Assembly (NCBI GenBank): GCA_001632425.1
Contig: KV425557.1
Location: forward strand, 530,119 to 594,118
Origin: Neolentinus lepideus HHB14362 ss-1
Taxonomy: Eukaryota > Basidiomycota > Agaricomycetes > Gloeophyllales > Gloeophyllaceae
Reading direction: 5' to 3'
Length of the DNA: 64,000 nucleotides
The notes beneath the pieces were generated by a model. It was not told where the DNA came from and searched no databases. It saw nothing but the letters and a program-made list of their open reading frames with translations. The stretch's first letter is position 1. Each line of letters begins with the position of its first letter. Shown here piece by piece: positions 1 to 13,931 of the stretch. A program made the position numbers and the translations under genes.

Positions 1-868
1 ATAGCGGTGATGACGCTGCGCGACTACGATCAGGTCCCAATAGTGCTATGAGGGGGGACAGAACGCACTCTTGGCTGAGGGAGGTGCCCGCACTCTCACC
101 AAAGCAACCACAAAGGATGCATATGCCTCCAAACCCTCCGCCTCACAACCAATAGTAGGAAAGAGCTTGAAATACCGCGTCGTCGCAGCCGCATCACGCG
201 TCTTGGCTGCGTTCTCGAAACGTTCCCGGAAGATCGCAAGCAGCTTCTCCTTCGCGAGTTGCACGCTCTGCGCGGGAGGCAGAGGGTTCTCAGAGGTAGG
301 CTACAAGAGAAGGATGATTGAGTGAGATCGTATTCTGTGCATAGCGGGATATTTACCGACTACGGTTGTCTCTGCGAAGCGTCCCGAAAGGACCTCGGGC
401 GGGAGGGCCATGGCGCGGGCGCAATGCCGCGTCGCGGATTCCCAGTCTTGGCTCTCGATAGCGGATTGCATGGCCGCGATAGAGGACTAAACATAGCATT
501 GTCATTGAAGGTGCAGATACTCGGGTGGTATGTAGGTTGACCTTTAGCTCTAGCACCTGGCCAACCCTGTCCGACGCCAGTCGTATCCGCCGCATCTCCT
601 CATCTAGCGACCGAACCCGTCCGCCGACACGCTCAGCCGTCTGAGCCGTCGCGCCAACTTTGTCTGACAAGAGTCTGGCATCTTCGTGCAGCCCGTCAAG
701 TTGGGGAAGAAGTGATTCGAGGCGACTCAGGGAGGAGATGATGGGTTCTCTGGCTTGAAGTAATTCGGACAGGGAATTCGAGAGCTCACTTTCTTCGGAC
801 TCTAGAGACGAGAGAGCTGACAGGATTTCGGGCAGTGTCGAGAGTGACGATAGTGAAGCTTGTACCAT
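1..868 (-). CDS. COG4: Conserved oligomeric Golgi complex subunit 4, 5' part (runs off window)
   Basis: N-terminal part of COG4, a lobe A subunit of the COG tethering complex that handles retrograde vesicle traffic at the Golgi. The start is the ATG at 866-868. The first exon encodes a long helical, coiled-coil-like region (heptad-rich, about residues 1-105) ending in VLELK. After an intron it continues with SSIAAMQSAIESQDWESA, and after a second intron (ending near 288) with QLAKEKLLAIFRERFENAA and RYFKLFPTIGCEAEGLEAY. The last stretch matches the COG4 signature in animals (ERFFKIFPLLGLHEEGL), which is the main basis for the call. The rest of the protein, including the C-terminal domain, lies left of position 1. 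Both introns are about 60 bp with GT-AG ends. Nothing looks broken in the visible part. Confidence 0.88.
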
Positions 869-1705
869 CTCAGCGTCAGTGGCTGGTGGTTATACGCACT
901 TTCGAGTAAGGCCTGAGATTTGAGAATCAACACGGTTCACCGGCACATTTACTGGAATCGATCAAAGAACTGTAGAACGTTCGCTGCGGAAGGCAGCGAC
1001 GAGCCCAGAGCCTTGCTGGGGTCGACCGGATGCTGGTTGATTACAAGTCCTCAGCTTAGTTACACTGGGTTAGGCATGAGTATAGTCTCTACTAGTCTCT
1101 ATTACAAGTAATTCATACTCCGCTTGTACCGTCAAGGCTTTGTAGTCTCGGCTTTCAACAGTCTGTCTCCTGCAGCACCAGATGGTCCTGATGGTCCCAA
1201 AATCCCCGGACACATCATATACACGCTTGATGAGGTATGCAAGCATATTTACCTGACTTACAGAACGCGGAGATTTTCACAGGTTGTTTTGATGAAGGGG
1301 CACATCCGCGCTGCGTCGATTCAGGTCGGTTCCGATTACTCCCTCCTGATCCATTGACTCTGAGTAGAGGGCTATGGGTGCATGCGGGCGCTTCGCTAGG
1401 CCACGCCGTCGCCGATAGTCATGGGACTAGATGTGTACTTTCGTTTTGGGATGATCCCTTGGCTCGGCAAGACTTGATGCGCCACAATGTTTGTCTATAC
1501 CCAGCCAAACTAATGTTAGGATTTATGAGCCAAGTAGATCCGCTGCAATATATATATATATACTACGACCGTGCGCTCAGCGCTCAGTACCGTGACCACA
1601 ACGGGGTCGGTTCTGAAGAACCGACTGCCAGGACCGACTGCAGAACCGGCCGCTCTAACCCCTCCTATTGTCTGCACAATTTTAACGCCAACGAAAAGGA
1701 ACAAA
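869..1705. other. Intergenic, no recognisable gene
   Basis: This stretch holds the upstream region of COG4 and short open frames without recognisable similarity. A short TA run lies at about 1547-1561. I see no convincing gene. Confidence 0.5.
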
Positions 1706-1875
1706 ATGTCCGTGTCTGTGATGCTGTTGTTTTGGTTTCCGCTGCGTATGGTGCTTTATGCGATGATCCTGACCAGGGCGTGCTCGGAGAGTATGATTTT
1801 ATCATCGTCGGGGGTGAGCTGACTACTGCTGATCTTCTTGAACAATAGACTAATCCCAACGGTCAGTCGAAAATG
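1706..1875 (+). pseudogene. Relic of the first exon of a GMC oxidoreductase (aryl-alcohol oxidase-like)
   Basis: A short stretch encodes a hydrophobic leader followed by AAYGALCDDPDQGVLGEYDFIIVGG. That is the layout of secreted GMC oxidoreductases: a signal peptide, then the FAD-binding YDFIIVGGGTAG motif. The ATG at 1706 is one frame off from the rest, so a frameshift separates leader and start. A GT donor falls right after IIVGG, where such genes often have an intron. Following bases could encode NRLIPTVS, resembling the next conserved GMC segment. No further GMC sequence is visible downstream. It is read as a truncated, frameshifted remnant; the family call rests on one motif and its context. 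Confidence 0.4.
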
Positions 1876-2132
1876 CAAGCTACAATTGGCTTCCTAGCAC
1901 AACACGGATAGGCGCCATCCACCGGTAAATAGTGCTTCCTCTCAGTTCTATCCGGCGAAACGTACTGTCACCCGCTTAGCAGAGGACACGCCATCGAGAA
2001 TGGAGAGTAAGAATAACTTCCTTTACTGTACATATTCACTAGTTTCTACATAGCTGTCACCTGGACCATACTAAGAGATCAAACTGCGAGGCAAATGAGT
2101 GCAAAGAGCGGCGGTAACTGAAGACGAATATA

Positions 2133-4127
2133 TCAGTGCGTCAATTGTGACAGAGCCTCAAGCTCAAGGGCCGTAAGAAAAAGTCTGTCATATATGGTCA
2201 GAGACATTGAGCAGCAATACTTCATTGGAGCTTGTCCGACCTTCAGTGGTATCTCCAGGTTGGTTTCGGACATAATCTTTGATGGCGGATGTTCGTGAGT
2301 TGACGGCGATGATGTGACAAGATCTACGCCCGAGACTTGGACCGTGTTGACTCCGTTAAGGCGGTGCTTCCTGAGGTATTGCCGAGCGTTTAACCTGACC
2401 TCCATTAGCAAGTAAGAATATCCCTAGATTCTGATCCCCTCACATAGCCAACGTAGAGTTCACGTAAACTATACAAAGAACGTGTTAGGATAATCGAAAG
2501 AAATCCAGAATCTCCATTCTTACCTCTCCCTTCCATAAGGTGCCACAGCATCCAATTTCCATTGTTGTGGAGTGCTATATACTAGATACGTGATGGAACT
2601 AGTCATTTAGGAGGTTCAGAGGCCGTTACTCACTGTGGTGAAGTGAAGTATCTGGAATATGCTGAAAAGAATATGTTAGGTCCGTCAGACAGTATTAATA
2701 TGCTGGACCTGTACATCGTGAGGACACCACGATTGATGGCATATATCACAAGAAGATTCAGCTGGGCCCTAGCACTTTTAATGCGATTTAATTCTGTAAA
2801 GACCATATAAATTACAGTCAATCCGGATAAGGCCCAACACGTACCTGGCGTCTTCCTGGAATGCAGTGCGGTGCAAAGCGCCCCGGTGATGAGAATATCA
2901 GAAACCGTAGCAGAGCTGTGTCCTAACAAAATGCAAATCTAGAGGATGTGGAATGAAGACACCACAAGAAGCCAAGCTTTTGCTGGAGTTGCCCACCTTT
3001 GCGAATCTAGTCTCTTCAATATTGAAAACGGTAGTGCCTGTCACAATGAGCCGGATCGAGAAGACTGTTGATCAGGATCAGTATACAAAAATTTCACCTG
3101 ATATTGAAACTCAAATACATACCAACGCCCGCAACTTGAATACAGAAAATTACGCCAATAAGTCAAAACACAATATGTCAGATCATTTAGAGACAGACCC
3201 AGTGCTATAAGGGCTGATATCATCTGAGATGTCATCCATATCAGTGATTTGATATTGAGATAGCAGCCCTTAATACAACTCACAATCAGACACGGAGGAA
3301 CTAGTCGGTAACGCCACTTCGAGACTATAGCACTACATTTTGAGGGGAATAAAATATTGATAGTGATTTAAGACGTACCCATGTATACACGCTGGGCAAA
3401 CCAACTACACGAAGCAGATTCAATCAGATTACGCCGTTGTAATGCTTTCGCTTTCGCTCACCATTGCACCATAAATGTGATGATACACTGAGTTGACGTC
3501 AGAGAGTACCGGGATAAAAAGGACAGTGAATGTGTCCTTACGGATATCATATATTCGAGCTTTATGAAACCCGGTTCAATGGCATCGGCGGATTCATGGT
3601 ACAGAAAGAGCACATACCGTAAATGTCCTGGCAAGAGAGTCGACTAGCCGTGAGCATGTTTTACACACGTGTCATATAACACACCTACTTAGGAAAGGTC
3701 AACAAACCCGGAAGGTTGCCCCATCTATCCACGAGAAGAACGTAGAGTGCATGGGAGACCATCCCCATACAGGCGGTGTCCAACGAGCTAGAGCGGAAAA
3801 TTAGTGAGAAGCTATGATGCTCCGCAATTGTTACATTCGGGGTCGTACAATAGAGCACAGACCTATGCTAGATGAGCGTCAGGACTAAATCTAGTGATAG
3901 GGGCACGCACATATAACTTGATCAGCCGCCGGTCCTCAGGGTAGGTCATGTAGTAAAAATAAACTTGAAGGATGCTAATGCCGTACAGCCTGCCACATAA
4001 CATGGTGAACATGTTCAGTCACATCCAGAAGATCAACAAGAATCGGTACAAACATCATAGCCAAACCGTAGGCAATGAAATCATAGCCAATGCTTGATTG
4101 AAGACCTTGGATAATTGAGGGGACCAT
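2133..4127 (-). CDS. DUF6534-family multi-pass membrane protein (possibly decaying)
   Basis: A multi-exon gene of the large basidiomycete DUF6534 family, predicted seven-helix membrane proteins of unknown function. From the ATG at 4125-4127 the exons join as YDFIAYGLAMM (donor after 4054), LYGISILQVYFYYMTYPEDR, SLDTACMGMVSHALYVLLV, a short FAQRVY segment, and KWRYRLVPPCLI. The conserved C-terminal domain follows with SATVSDILITGALCTALHS, AQLNLLVIYAINRGVLTM, YVNSTLAMLNARQYLRKHR and a polar tail. The joins LAMM/LYG and STLAM/LNARQ fit splice sites and frame exactly. Parts of the middle (about 3340-3620) and the exon before YVNS could not be joined with certainty, so one or two exons may be damaged. 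It lies in a transposon-rich stretch. Family assignment is fairly sure; intactness is not. Confidence 0.62.
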
Positions 4128-4684
4128 GGTGTCGCAAGTTTGTGAGTGCAGAATGTTGGCCACTCATGCTTATATGTCCGGGAGTCTAATACGATCACTT
4201 GCTCGTATCAAGATGGCCTGATCAACAGATGTGCTAGGTAGCTAGAATACCCAACTCAAAAGACACTTCCGCATGGGACCGAGATAGCACGAGTATCGGT
4301 CATTGAAGTGTAGTCGCAGAACCTTAGCTTCGAGAATGTAAACTTGCTGCGATGCCAGTGCCCTGTGTGATAGGTCCCATCATGATTGCACTGATTAACC
4401 ACCAGAGCAGTACGAGTGATTGACAAATAAATAAAAACACCGACACTGCGCAACTCGAGTTGGCCTTACCAAATCGAGTGCTCGCCTGAGTGCTCACCAG
4501 TGCGAACACACCGATGTGGCGCATTTTTACGCTTTTTTACTTCCGCGTCCAATCAATTGAGTTATAAAGTCCCGCCCAAGCACTGGGTCCGCATTCCAGA
4601 TTTTAGTCTCGCTCTCCTCTACCTCGCAAGATGCCTCCAAAGAACTCCGTACCTCCCAAGCTCTACATGGAGGTTTACTTAGGT
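4128..4684. other. Intergenic, nothing recognised
   Basis: Upstream region of the DUF6534 gene. Only short open frames without recognisable motifs are present on either strand. Confidence 0.45.
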
Positions 4685-5334
4685 GGCTTGTCAGTACTAC
4701 ACCCGGACAAGCAAAGAAAACAAATTCGGTGACCGGATTTTCCCAGCCCCAACAGCCGTGGGAACCTCATTTTTATTGCAGAAATGAGTGATTTAGACAC
4801 TAAGGAAGAGATTGGTGCGAGCCGATTTCTCGTAACCCCCTTGTAACCCCCAATAATGGGTCGGATATGCCGAAAATTTGGCCGTATACAAAACAAACTG
4901 GGAAAAATACAAAAAATATGCCAATCAACTCCTTTTGATGAACTGAGTCTGAATCTGGCTTAAATCTCATAATCGGACCGGCCGATAATCACTCTTCTAA
5001 GTTCAGGCCAGATATGGAAATCTGACTAACATGTGTTGTAAATTTTAGCTGATATCGGCCCAGGAAGGACCAGAGACAATTCTTTGCAAGATCTACAGGT
5101 CACAGACAGTCCAGGTCAGACCCGGGAGGTCTGGTAACGGTATATAATGCCGTTGAAATGGCCCAAAATTTTGGCCGGATCAAAATGTCGTGGGAAAAAT
5201 CCAGTGACCATTTTTGGACGGATTCAGCCTCTCTGAGTCCAAATCCGAGGTCGGTTTCGCGTAAAAAACTCTGGCTCGGCCGGAAACAAATTTGTTGTCT
5301 TTACCTGTCCGGGACTGTAGTGCACGGACTTGCC
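4685..5334. repeat. Short element with imperfect terminal inverted repeats (MITE-like)
   Basis: The segment 4685-4727 (CACCCGGACAAGCAAAGAAA core) is matched in inverted orientation by 5288-5334. About 45 bp align at roughly three quarters identity. The about 560 bp between have no plausible reading frame. Size, TIRs and lack of coding capacity fit a non-autonomous DNA transposon. I could not find a clear target-site duplication, so the exact ends are uncertain. It lies directly left of a TNP2-type transposon relic, but the two need not be related. Confidence 0.45.
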
Positions 5335-5561
5335 AGGATCACAAAAAAGATCGAATAGAAGAGCTCAAGAGAACGAATTCCCGAATTTCAAACCTACCTC
5401 GTAGCCAAGTTCAGCTAGAGTCTCCTGCCGGTCCTACGCATACTTCTTCGAGCTCGGAACTCGTCCATCCAAGACTACTCTCCGACTTAAGAGGCCAATC
5501 AAGATGATTCATGGCCTGTAATTCATAATCTATTCTTGTGCATAGATCACACTAACACCAA

Positions 5562-6380
5562 GTGTCTTTCTCACAGATCTTGGACCGTTTGCAATCACCT
5601 ATGTCTGATCTGCCGAAATCATTTGTCCACCCTTCTGGCGGATCCTTTGGTGCACAAAGCAACTCTGTCGCAGCTAATACTGGCTTTACGTCTCACAGAG
5701 GCGATCCTTCCGCTACATTGTCTGACGAAGACATCAGTTCAGGACCTCGAATTGACGACCAAGTCAAAATGTATTTTTCTGATGGGATCCCATCGCATCT
5801 ATGTGATGATGTCTTTGATCATCAAGAGTCTGAACTTGGCGCTGAGGATCCTGATTCCGACTATACTGGAAATATCAGAGAGATCAAGATAGCGACATCT
5901 TTATCAAGCTTAGCTCGAATGCCAAAATGCCGGAGCGCCTCCGTAATCCCCTTCAAGCGCTGCTTAGTCTTAATGACCAGGATGTCCTATTCTCGATTAG
6001 AAATCACCTTACCGCAAGTGTGGCTTCGTCTACAACTCGTTTCATATTGCTATGCAGCGGTGCTTTCCCATCATCAAGATGCGCTCTTATCAGAAGGTCA
6101 AAAGCTTGTTGGTGAGGTGAGTGCCATCGTCCCCATCAGGATCGACATGTGCAAGAACAGCTGCGTCGCGTACACAGGTCCTTACGCAGGTCTCGAGGTT
6201 TGCGAATGTGGTCATTATCCGCGTTATGATTCGCTGAAGCAAGCGCTTTGTCTATCAGCAGTTCTCAGCATGTCCGATTGGACCAGGCGCTTTGACGGAC
6301 ACCCGAGGGTGTGGATGCCCTCCACTCATGTCGAACTTGGACTGAAGAGCCGTTTCTCACTCTCTGGGAAAACGCTATGA
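5562..6380 (+). pseudogene. TNP2-like (CACTA-type) transposon protein relic
   Basis: An open stretch of about 270 codons whose C-terminal third contains MCKNSCVAYTGPYAGLEVC followed by HYPRYDS. This is the cysteine-containing segment found upstream of the transposase core in TNP2-like proteins of basidiomycete CACTA transposons (pattern MCxNSCxxYTGP..xC..CxxxRYD). The N-terminal two thirds are acidic and unremarkable. One expected second cysteine of the CxxC pair is missing (VCECGHYPRYD), and the DDE transposase domain that should follow is absent. After the stop at 6380 the sequence changes to unrelated material. It opens just after an AG that could be an intron acceptor, so no genuine start is assigned. 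A truncated remnant; the family call rests on this one motif. Confidence 0.55.
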
Positions 6381-6589
6381 GAAGAACCGTATAGTACCTA
6401 GTGCTACCATCACTAATCAATGTTCGACACGTCAATCAGACGCGGGTTTAACACGGACACGCCGACGGTTCATATCACCCGCCACCTACGTGAACAGGGT
6501 CTGCGGCTCATTTGCTTGCTACCGCAAAATACTAGCCCCGACCTCAATAGTCCACAGACTATTTTGTACTTCAATGTCAGATCAGCGTC

Positions 6590-7233
6590 ATGCATACAAC
6601 TCGTGAGGATCCTAGTCTATAGAGATCTTCCAAGACTGGCGACGGCTGAAGTATGTCTATGACAGAGCTCTCGTGCAAATACTAGCGAAAGCTATCACTT
6701 TAAAGACGCTGAACGGCTATGACAATCCATTGTCGTTCGTTACACCAAGATTTTAAATTGCAGGACCGAATGTAAATATGGATGGTCAGAACTGTGAAGA
6801 AACGAGGGTGCAGGTCTGTATATCCGGTAGCCGCTGAATAATACAACTTTTGACGAAGCCTTGGACCAGCGTTTCAAAATGGGAACACGGGATAGCAAGC
6901 GAACGACAGACACCACCGGTAGAAGTCGCAGATATGTAGAACGTATAAAGGACCTACTTGCGCGTCAGGAAGAAGATGACAGGGAGGTCTCGAACACCAT
7001 TGCGGCCGGTTTATAAAGGCCCTTGGAAGCCGAACCTGATGGTGTGTTCGCAACACTGGCAGATATGTAGCTGACTTGACATAGCGCGATATTCGTTACT
7101 CTACGCCTAATTACAGACAAAATTAATATCTGTGCCTACCTCATCTATCCACAGGCTGCACCAGTTCGACTGGCACGCTCTATTAAAGTAGCTGAGTCGG
7201 AGGAGGTTCGGTCCTTGGGACGTGATCGGTAGC
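6590..7233 (+). pseudogene. Decayed second copy of the NSL1/MIS14 kinetochore gene
   Basis: In order, this stretch carries degraded counterparts of most of the intact NSL1 gene at 41205-42037. They are MHTTREDPSL (MDATREDLPRI), FQDWRRLKYVYDRALVQIL (LQDWRRIKYNYERALMQAL), IAGPNVNMDGQN (IAKPNIRINGQN), TFDEALDQR (SFDEALDRR), IKDLLARQEEDDREVSNTIAA (IQDLLERQREDDEEFANTIAA, split here for comparison) and a last exon AAPVRLARS with EEVRSLGRDR. In-frame stops, frameshifts and deletions interrupt it. Traces of introns remain (an AG acceptor before AAPVRL, and a GT..AG interval at about 7033-7077), so it was not made from spliced mRNA. Orientation is opposite to the intact gene. Confidence 0.82.
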
Positions 7234-7568
7234 AGGTGTAGGTTCATGTTCGCGTCGTTGTTGCATTCTATGTAACTTCATGAAGGTCATATGCGATGGC
7301 GCGTTCTACGGTCCAGAAGACTGTAAATTAAATAACAACAAGCTATCATACAACTCCCCGCTCCGTCGGCAATGCGAGACAGGACGTGAACAGTCGGGCG
7401 ACAGGAGGGAGATCAGCATCGCTAGTGCGACCGAGCATAGTCAGGAGGTAGCCTGCAGCTCTTTTTACTCTAGACCCCAATAAACACCCCGGGCCTCTGT
7501 AATGCTTCACCGTAGAGTGAACCGGCCGAAGGGATATGGAGAGCCGGTGCTGGCTGAACCAGCAAGGC
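7234..7568. other. Gap between NSL1 pseudogene and GAR1, nothing recognised
   Basis: Downstream flank of GAR1 (on the minus strand) and of the NSL1 pseudogene. No recognisable coding sequence was seen. Confidence 0.45.
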
Positions 7569-8352
7569 TCATGAACCTCTGTAACCACCGCGGCCTCCAC
7601 CCCGACCTCCTCCGTAACCCCGACTTCCACCCCGACCTCCTCCACGTCCACCACTGAAACCGCTATTGAAACCACCACGTCCGCCGCCGCGGTCTCCTCC
7701 CCCTCCGCGGCCACCTCGACCTCTTGGACCACCTCTCTGGAATCCGCCACCGCGTCCGCCCCCTCGACCACCGGCCCCTGGTCCACCTCTCGCACCCCGA
7801 GCCTTCTCTAAGTAGTTCAACGAGCATCAGTCATAATAGTACATCAAACAAATAGCATACGCACTTGTGACACCTCCGACTGCTTTCGGCTTTGGTAAAA
7901 AGCGTTCGATGGGTAGAAGCTTGTCACCCCCAATGTACACCTTGTCCCCCTTCTTGAAACTGCTCGCTATAATTCCCTCTCCCATTTTAACGGAAAAGTA
8001 TACTTCATTTATTGGCCCGAGGATCTCGTCGACTTTGCCGATGACGGATTTGTTCTGCAGGTATATCGGGGCGTTGAAATATGGCACTTTATCGGGCATG
8101 GTCGAGGTGCATAACATTTCGTCTTCCACGGCATGTACGAACAACCCCATTTCTAATCAGCTAGCGTAAGTATCGAGCTTCTATCTTGAACAAGGACACT
8201 CGCCTAGGACTGTATCCGGAGGTCCCATATCCCGTTGTTGGTAGCCTCCTCGCCCCCCCCCTCCTCGCCCTTGACCAAGCTGTCACTAAAGCTCGTGAAA
8301 TCCTTTGAAAATCAAGCTCACCTCGACTGAAACCTCTGCCTCCGCGACTCAT
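7569..8352 (-). CDS. GAR1: H/ACA ribonucleoprotein complex subunit GAR1
   Basis: GAR1 is the H/ACA snoRNP protein needed for rRNA pseudouridylation in the nucleolus. Four exons are read: 8322-8352 ([10 protein letters not shown]), 8204-8269 (glycine-arginine rich, then [13 protein letters not shown]), 7865-8152 and 7569-7807. The core holds [50 protein letters not shown] and [10 protein letters not shown], the hallmark GAR1 beta-barrel. Both ends carry RGG repeats; the C-terminal one is about 75 residues. All joins keep the frame. The second intron starts with GC (gcgagt) at 8203, a GC-AG intron. Length near 210 residues fits the family. The RGG tract makes strong GC-rich shadow frames on the other strand, which are not genes. 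Confidence 0.95.
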
Positions 8353-8416
8353 TGCAAGGATGTTGTGGATTGGAAAAGAACAAAGTTATTAGCCTAAAAC
8401 AGTAACAACCGGCATA

Positions 8417-8501
8417 TTGTGGCTTCCGCCAAGGGGTGGACACCGGAAGATGCCGAGACCCTATGCTGGGGAAGGGGGGGCCCTCCGAGGCCCTTAACGG
8501 A
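8417..8501 (+). repeat. Left copy of compound repeat
   Basis: Contains ccaaggggtggaca, 13 other bases, then agaccctatgct. The same two blocks with the same 13-base spacing occur inverted at about 9419-9457. Next to it lies a poly-G tract with gcccttaacgga, which recurs at 9379-9412 in direct orientation. Confidence 0.6.
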
Positions 8502-9378
8502 GATTTCTCTTTCTTAATACATGGCTCTCAAAATATGTATATCGTGATTCAGAGGTCTTCGAAGCGCCCTTTGAGCAATGAGCTTGTGTTCTATGCACGG
8601 AAAAAGACCTTTTGCTCGTCGGACCCATTGCCGCAGTACTCTGGAAACAACAAAAGTACGTGACATAACGCGTCAAAATGACAGAACTGCGACGTTTCCC
8701 ACTCCTACGTGTCCTCTTCACGATAGCTTAGAGGAAAATGTGCCCTCGGCCGAGTCTCAGATATCAATTAGAGGCAAATTCAGGTTGTTCCAATGGTCAG
8801 TCACTTTCAGTGCTGTCATTCCACATAATAGACTAATCAGAATGTTGTTTCCCACCTAGATTGCAATGCTGGACACGAAAATATTCAAATGCACGATGAC
8901 CTTGACTCAACTAGTGATTCGGAACAACTTAAAGAGGATGAGACGAGTTCCGCTGGTGTCATGAGCCGGAATCTGGGACGATGGCGCTGGTGGGGGTCTG
9001 TAATGCAGTGAACGGGTAAGCATTGGATCGCTGCATGAGCCTGAAGCCTCCTGGTCCCGTTCAGCGGCTTGTAAGGCTGCCGCAACTCTCTCTCTCAAAA
9101 TACAACTAACTTTCTTCAATTATGGAGTGAGTATTGCTATACCCTTCCCCGCTCGACGTGCACGTAGGTCTCGACATTACTCCTATTTGTCCCTAGCTGC
9201 TAATAGATTAGGTTTAATGGGCATCTGAGGCCGCTTCTAGTAGCTGTAAGATACTACTGTCCAATTATATATTGTACTTAACGTCTATCGGTAGACAGTT
9301 GTTTACCATATACAGTGACTGCCTCCACGTCTTGGTCATACAGAATTTCCTTATATATACCGTGAGAGTCTCCCACGG

Positions 9379-9470
9379 GGGAGGGGGGGGGGCCTCGAGA
9401 GCCCTTAACGGAATTTGGTAGCATAGGGTCTAAAATTTGCTCTCTGTCCGCCCCTTGGCTTCCGCTAGAC
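9379..9470 (-). repeat. Right copy of compound repeat, overlapping the PEX6 5' end
   Basis: Mirror partner of 8417-8501. Its right half coincides with the open frame RPLASARLVYR just before the PEX6 ATG, so the left copy looks like a displaced piece of the PEX6 5' end. Meanwhile the poly-G/gcccttaacgga block keeps the same direction in both copies. Confidence 0.55.
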
Positions 9471-9520
9471 TTGTTTACCGGACGGTGCGGGGTACCTTCG
9501 TGCTGTTCCTCCCTGATGCT

Positions 9521-13609
<4,089 letters not shown>

Positions 13610-13931
13610 AACCATTTGCTTGGCTTCAATCCGATTCGATCCAGGACTCCTCTAAAGTTCTGTGGCACCAGCGCACCCAGTGCTGTCGTGGAGCGCAGCT
13701 TGACGGGTGTGCCAGGGATTTCCATCCTACATTACGTGTCACATCGAATCGTTAATAAAGGACTCAGGAGAGCATTCAGTAAGGCCGTGCTTACCTATAT
13801 GAGGACTTGCCGTCCACCAGAAGCTTTAATCGTACGATAGGTTTGTTCGTATCCCTTGTATCTACCTCCAACGAAGACCTTGAGACGATACCGTAAGTAA
13901 TGACCTGATTCTATGAGAACGGAAAGATGCC
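13610..13931. other. Gap between PEX6 and PhoD gene ends
   Basis: Convergent 3' flanks of PEX6 and the phosphatase gene. Nothing else was recognised. Confidence 0.5.

Larger units (their letters stand above)
8353..9520. other. GAR1/PEX6 intergenic region with compound inverted repeat
   Basis: Head-to-head region between GAR1 and PEX6, about 1.2 kb. It holds related repeat blocks at both ends (listed separately) and no recognisable gene. A short ATG exon with a GTGAGT donor at about 9121 could be an upstream PEX6 exon, but I cannot join it with confidence. Confidence 0.45.

Noticed and set aside
6874..7056. Minus-strand 60-codon frame inside the NSL1 pseudogene
   Set aside because: The opposite strand aligns with NSL1 exons; this frame has no features.
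6590..7233. Idea that the NSL1 copy is a retroposed (processed) pseudogene
   Set aside because: Intron 1 first seemed missing, but bases matching the end of intron 1 (atgacaatc) and splice-like borders of later introns remain, so it is a DNA-level duplicate.
7346..7795. Long minus-strand open frame over the GAR1 tail, rich in Glu/Val
   Set aside because: It is the shifted reading of the GAR1 RGG-coding repeat; the RGG frame matches the family and the other does not.
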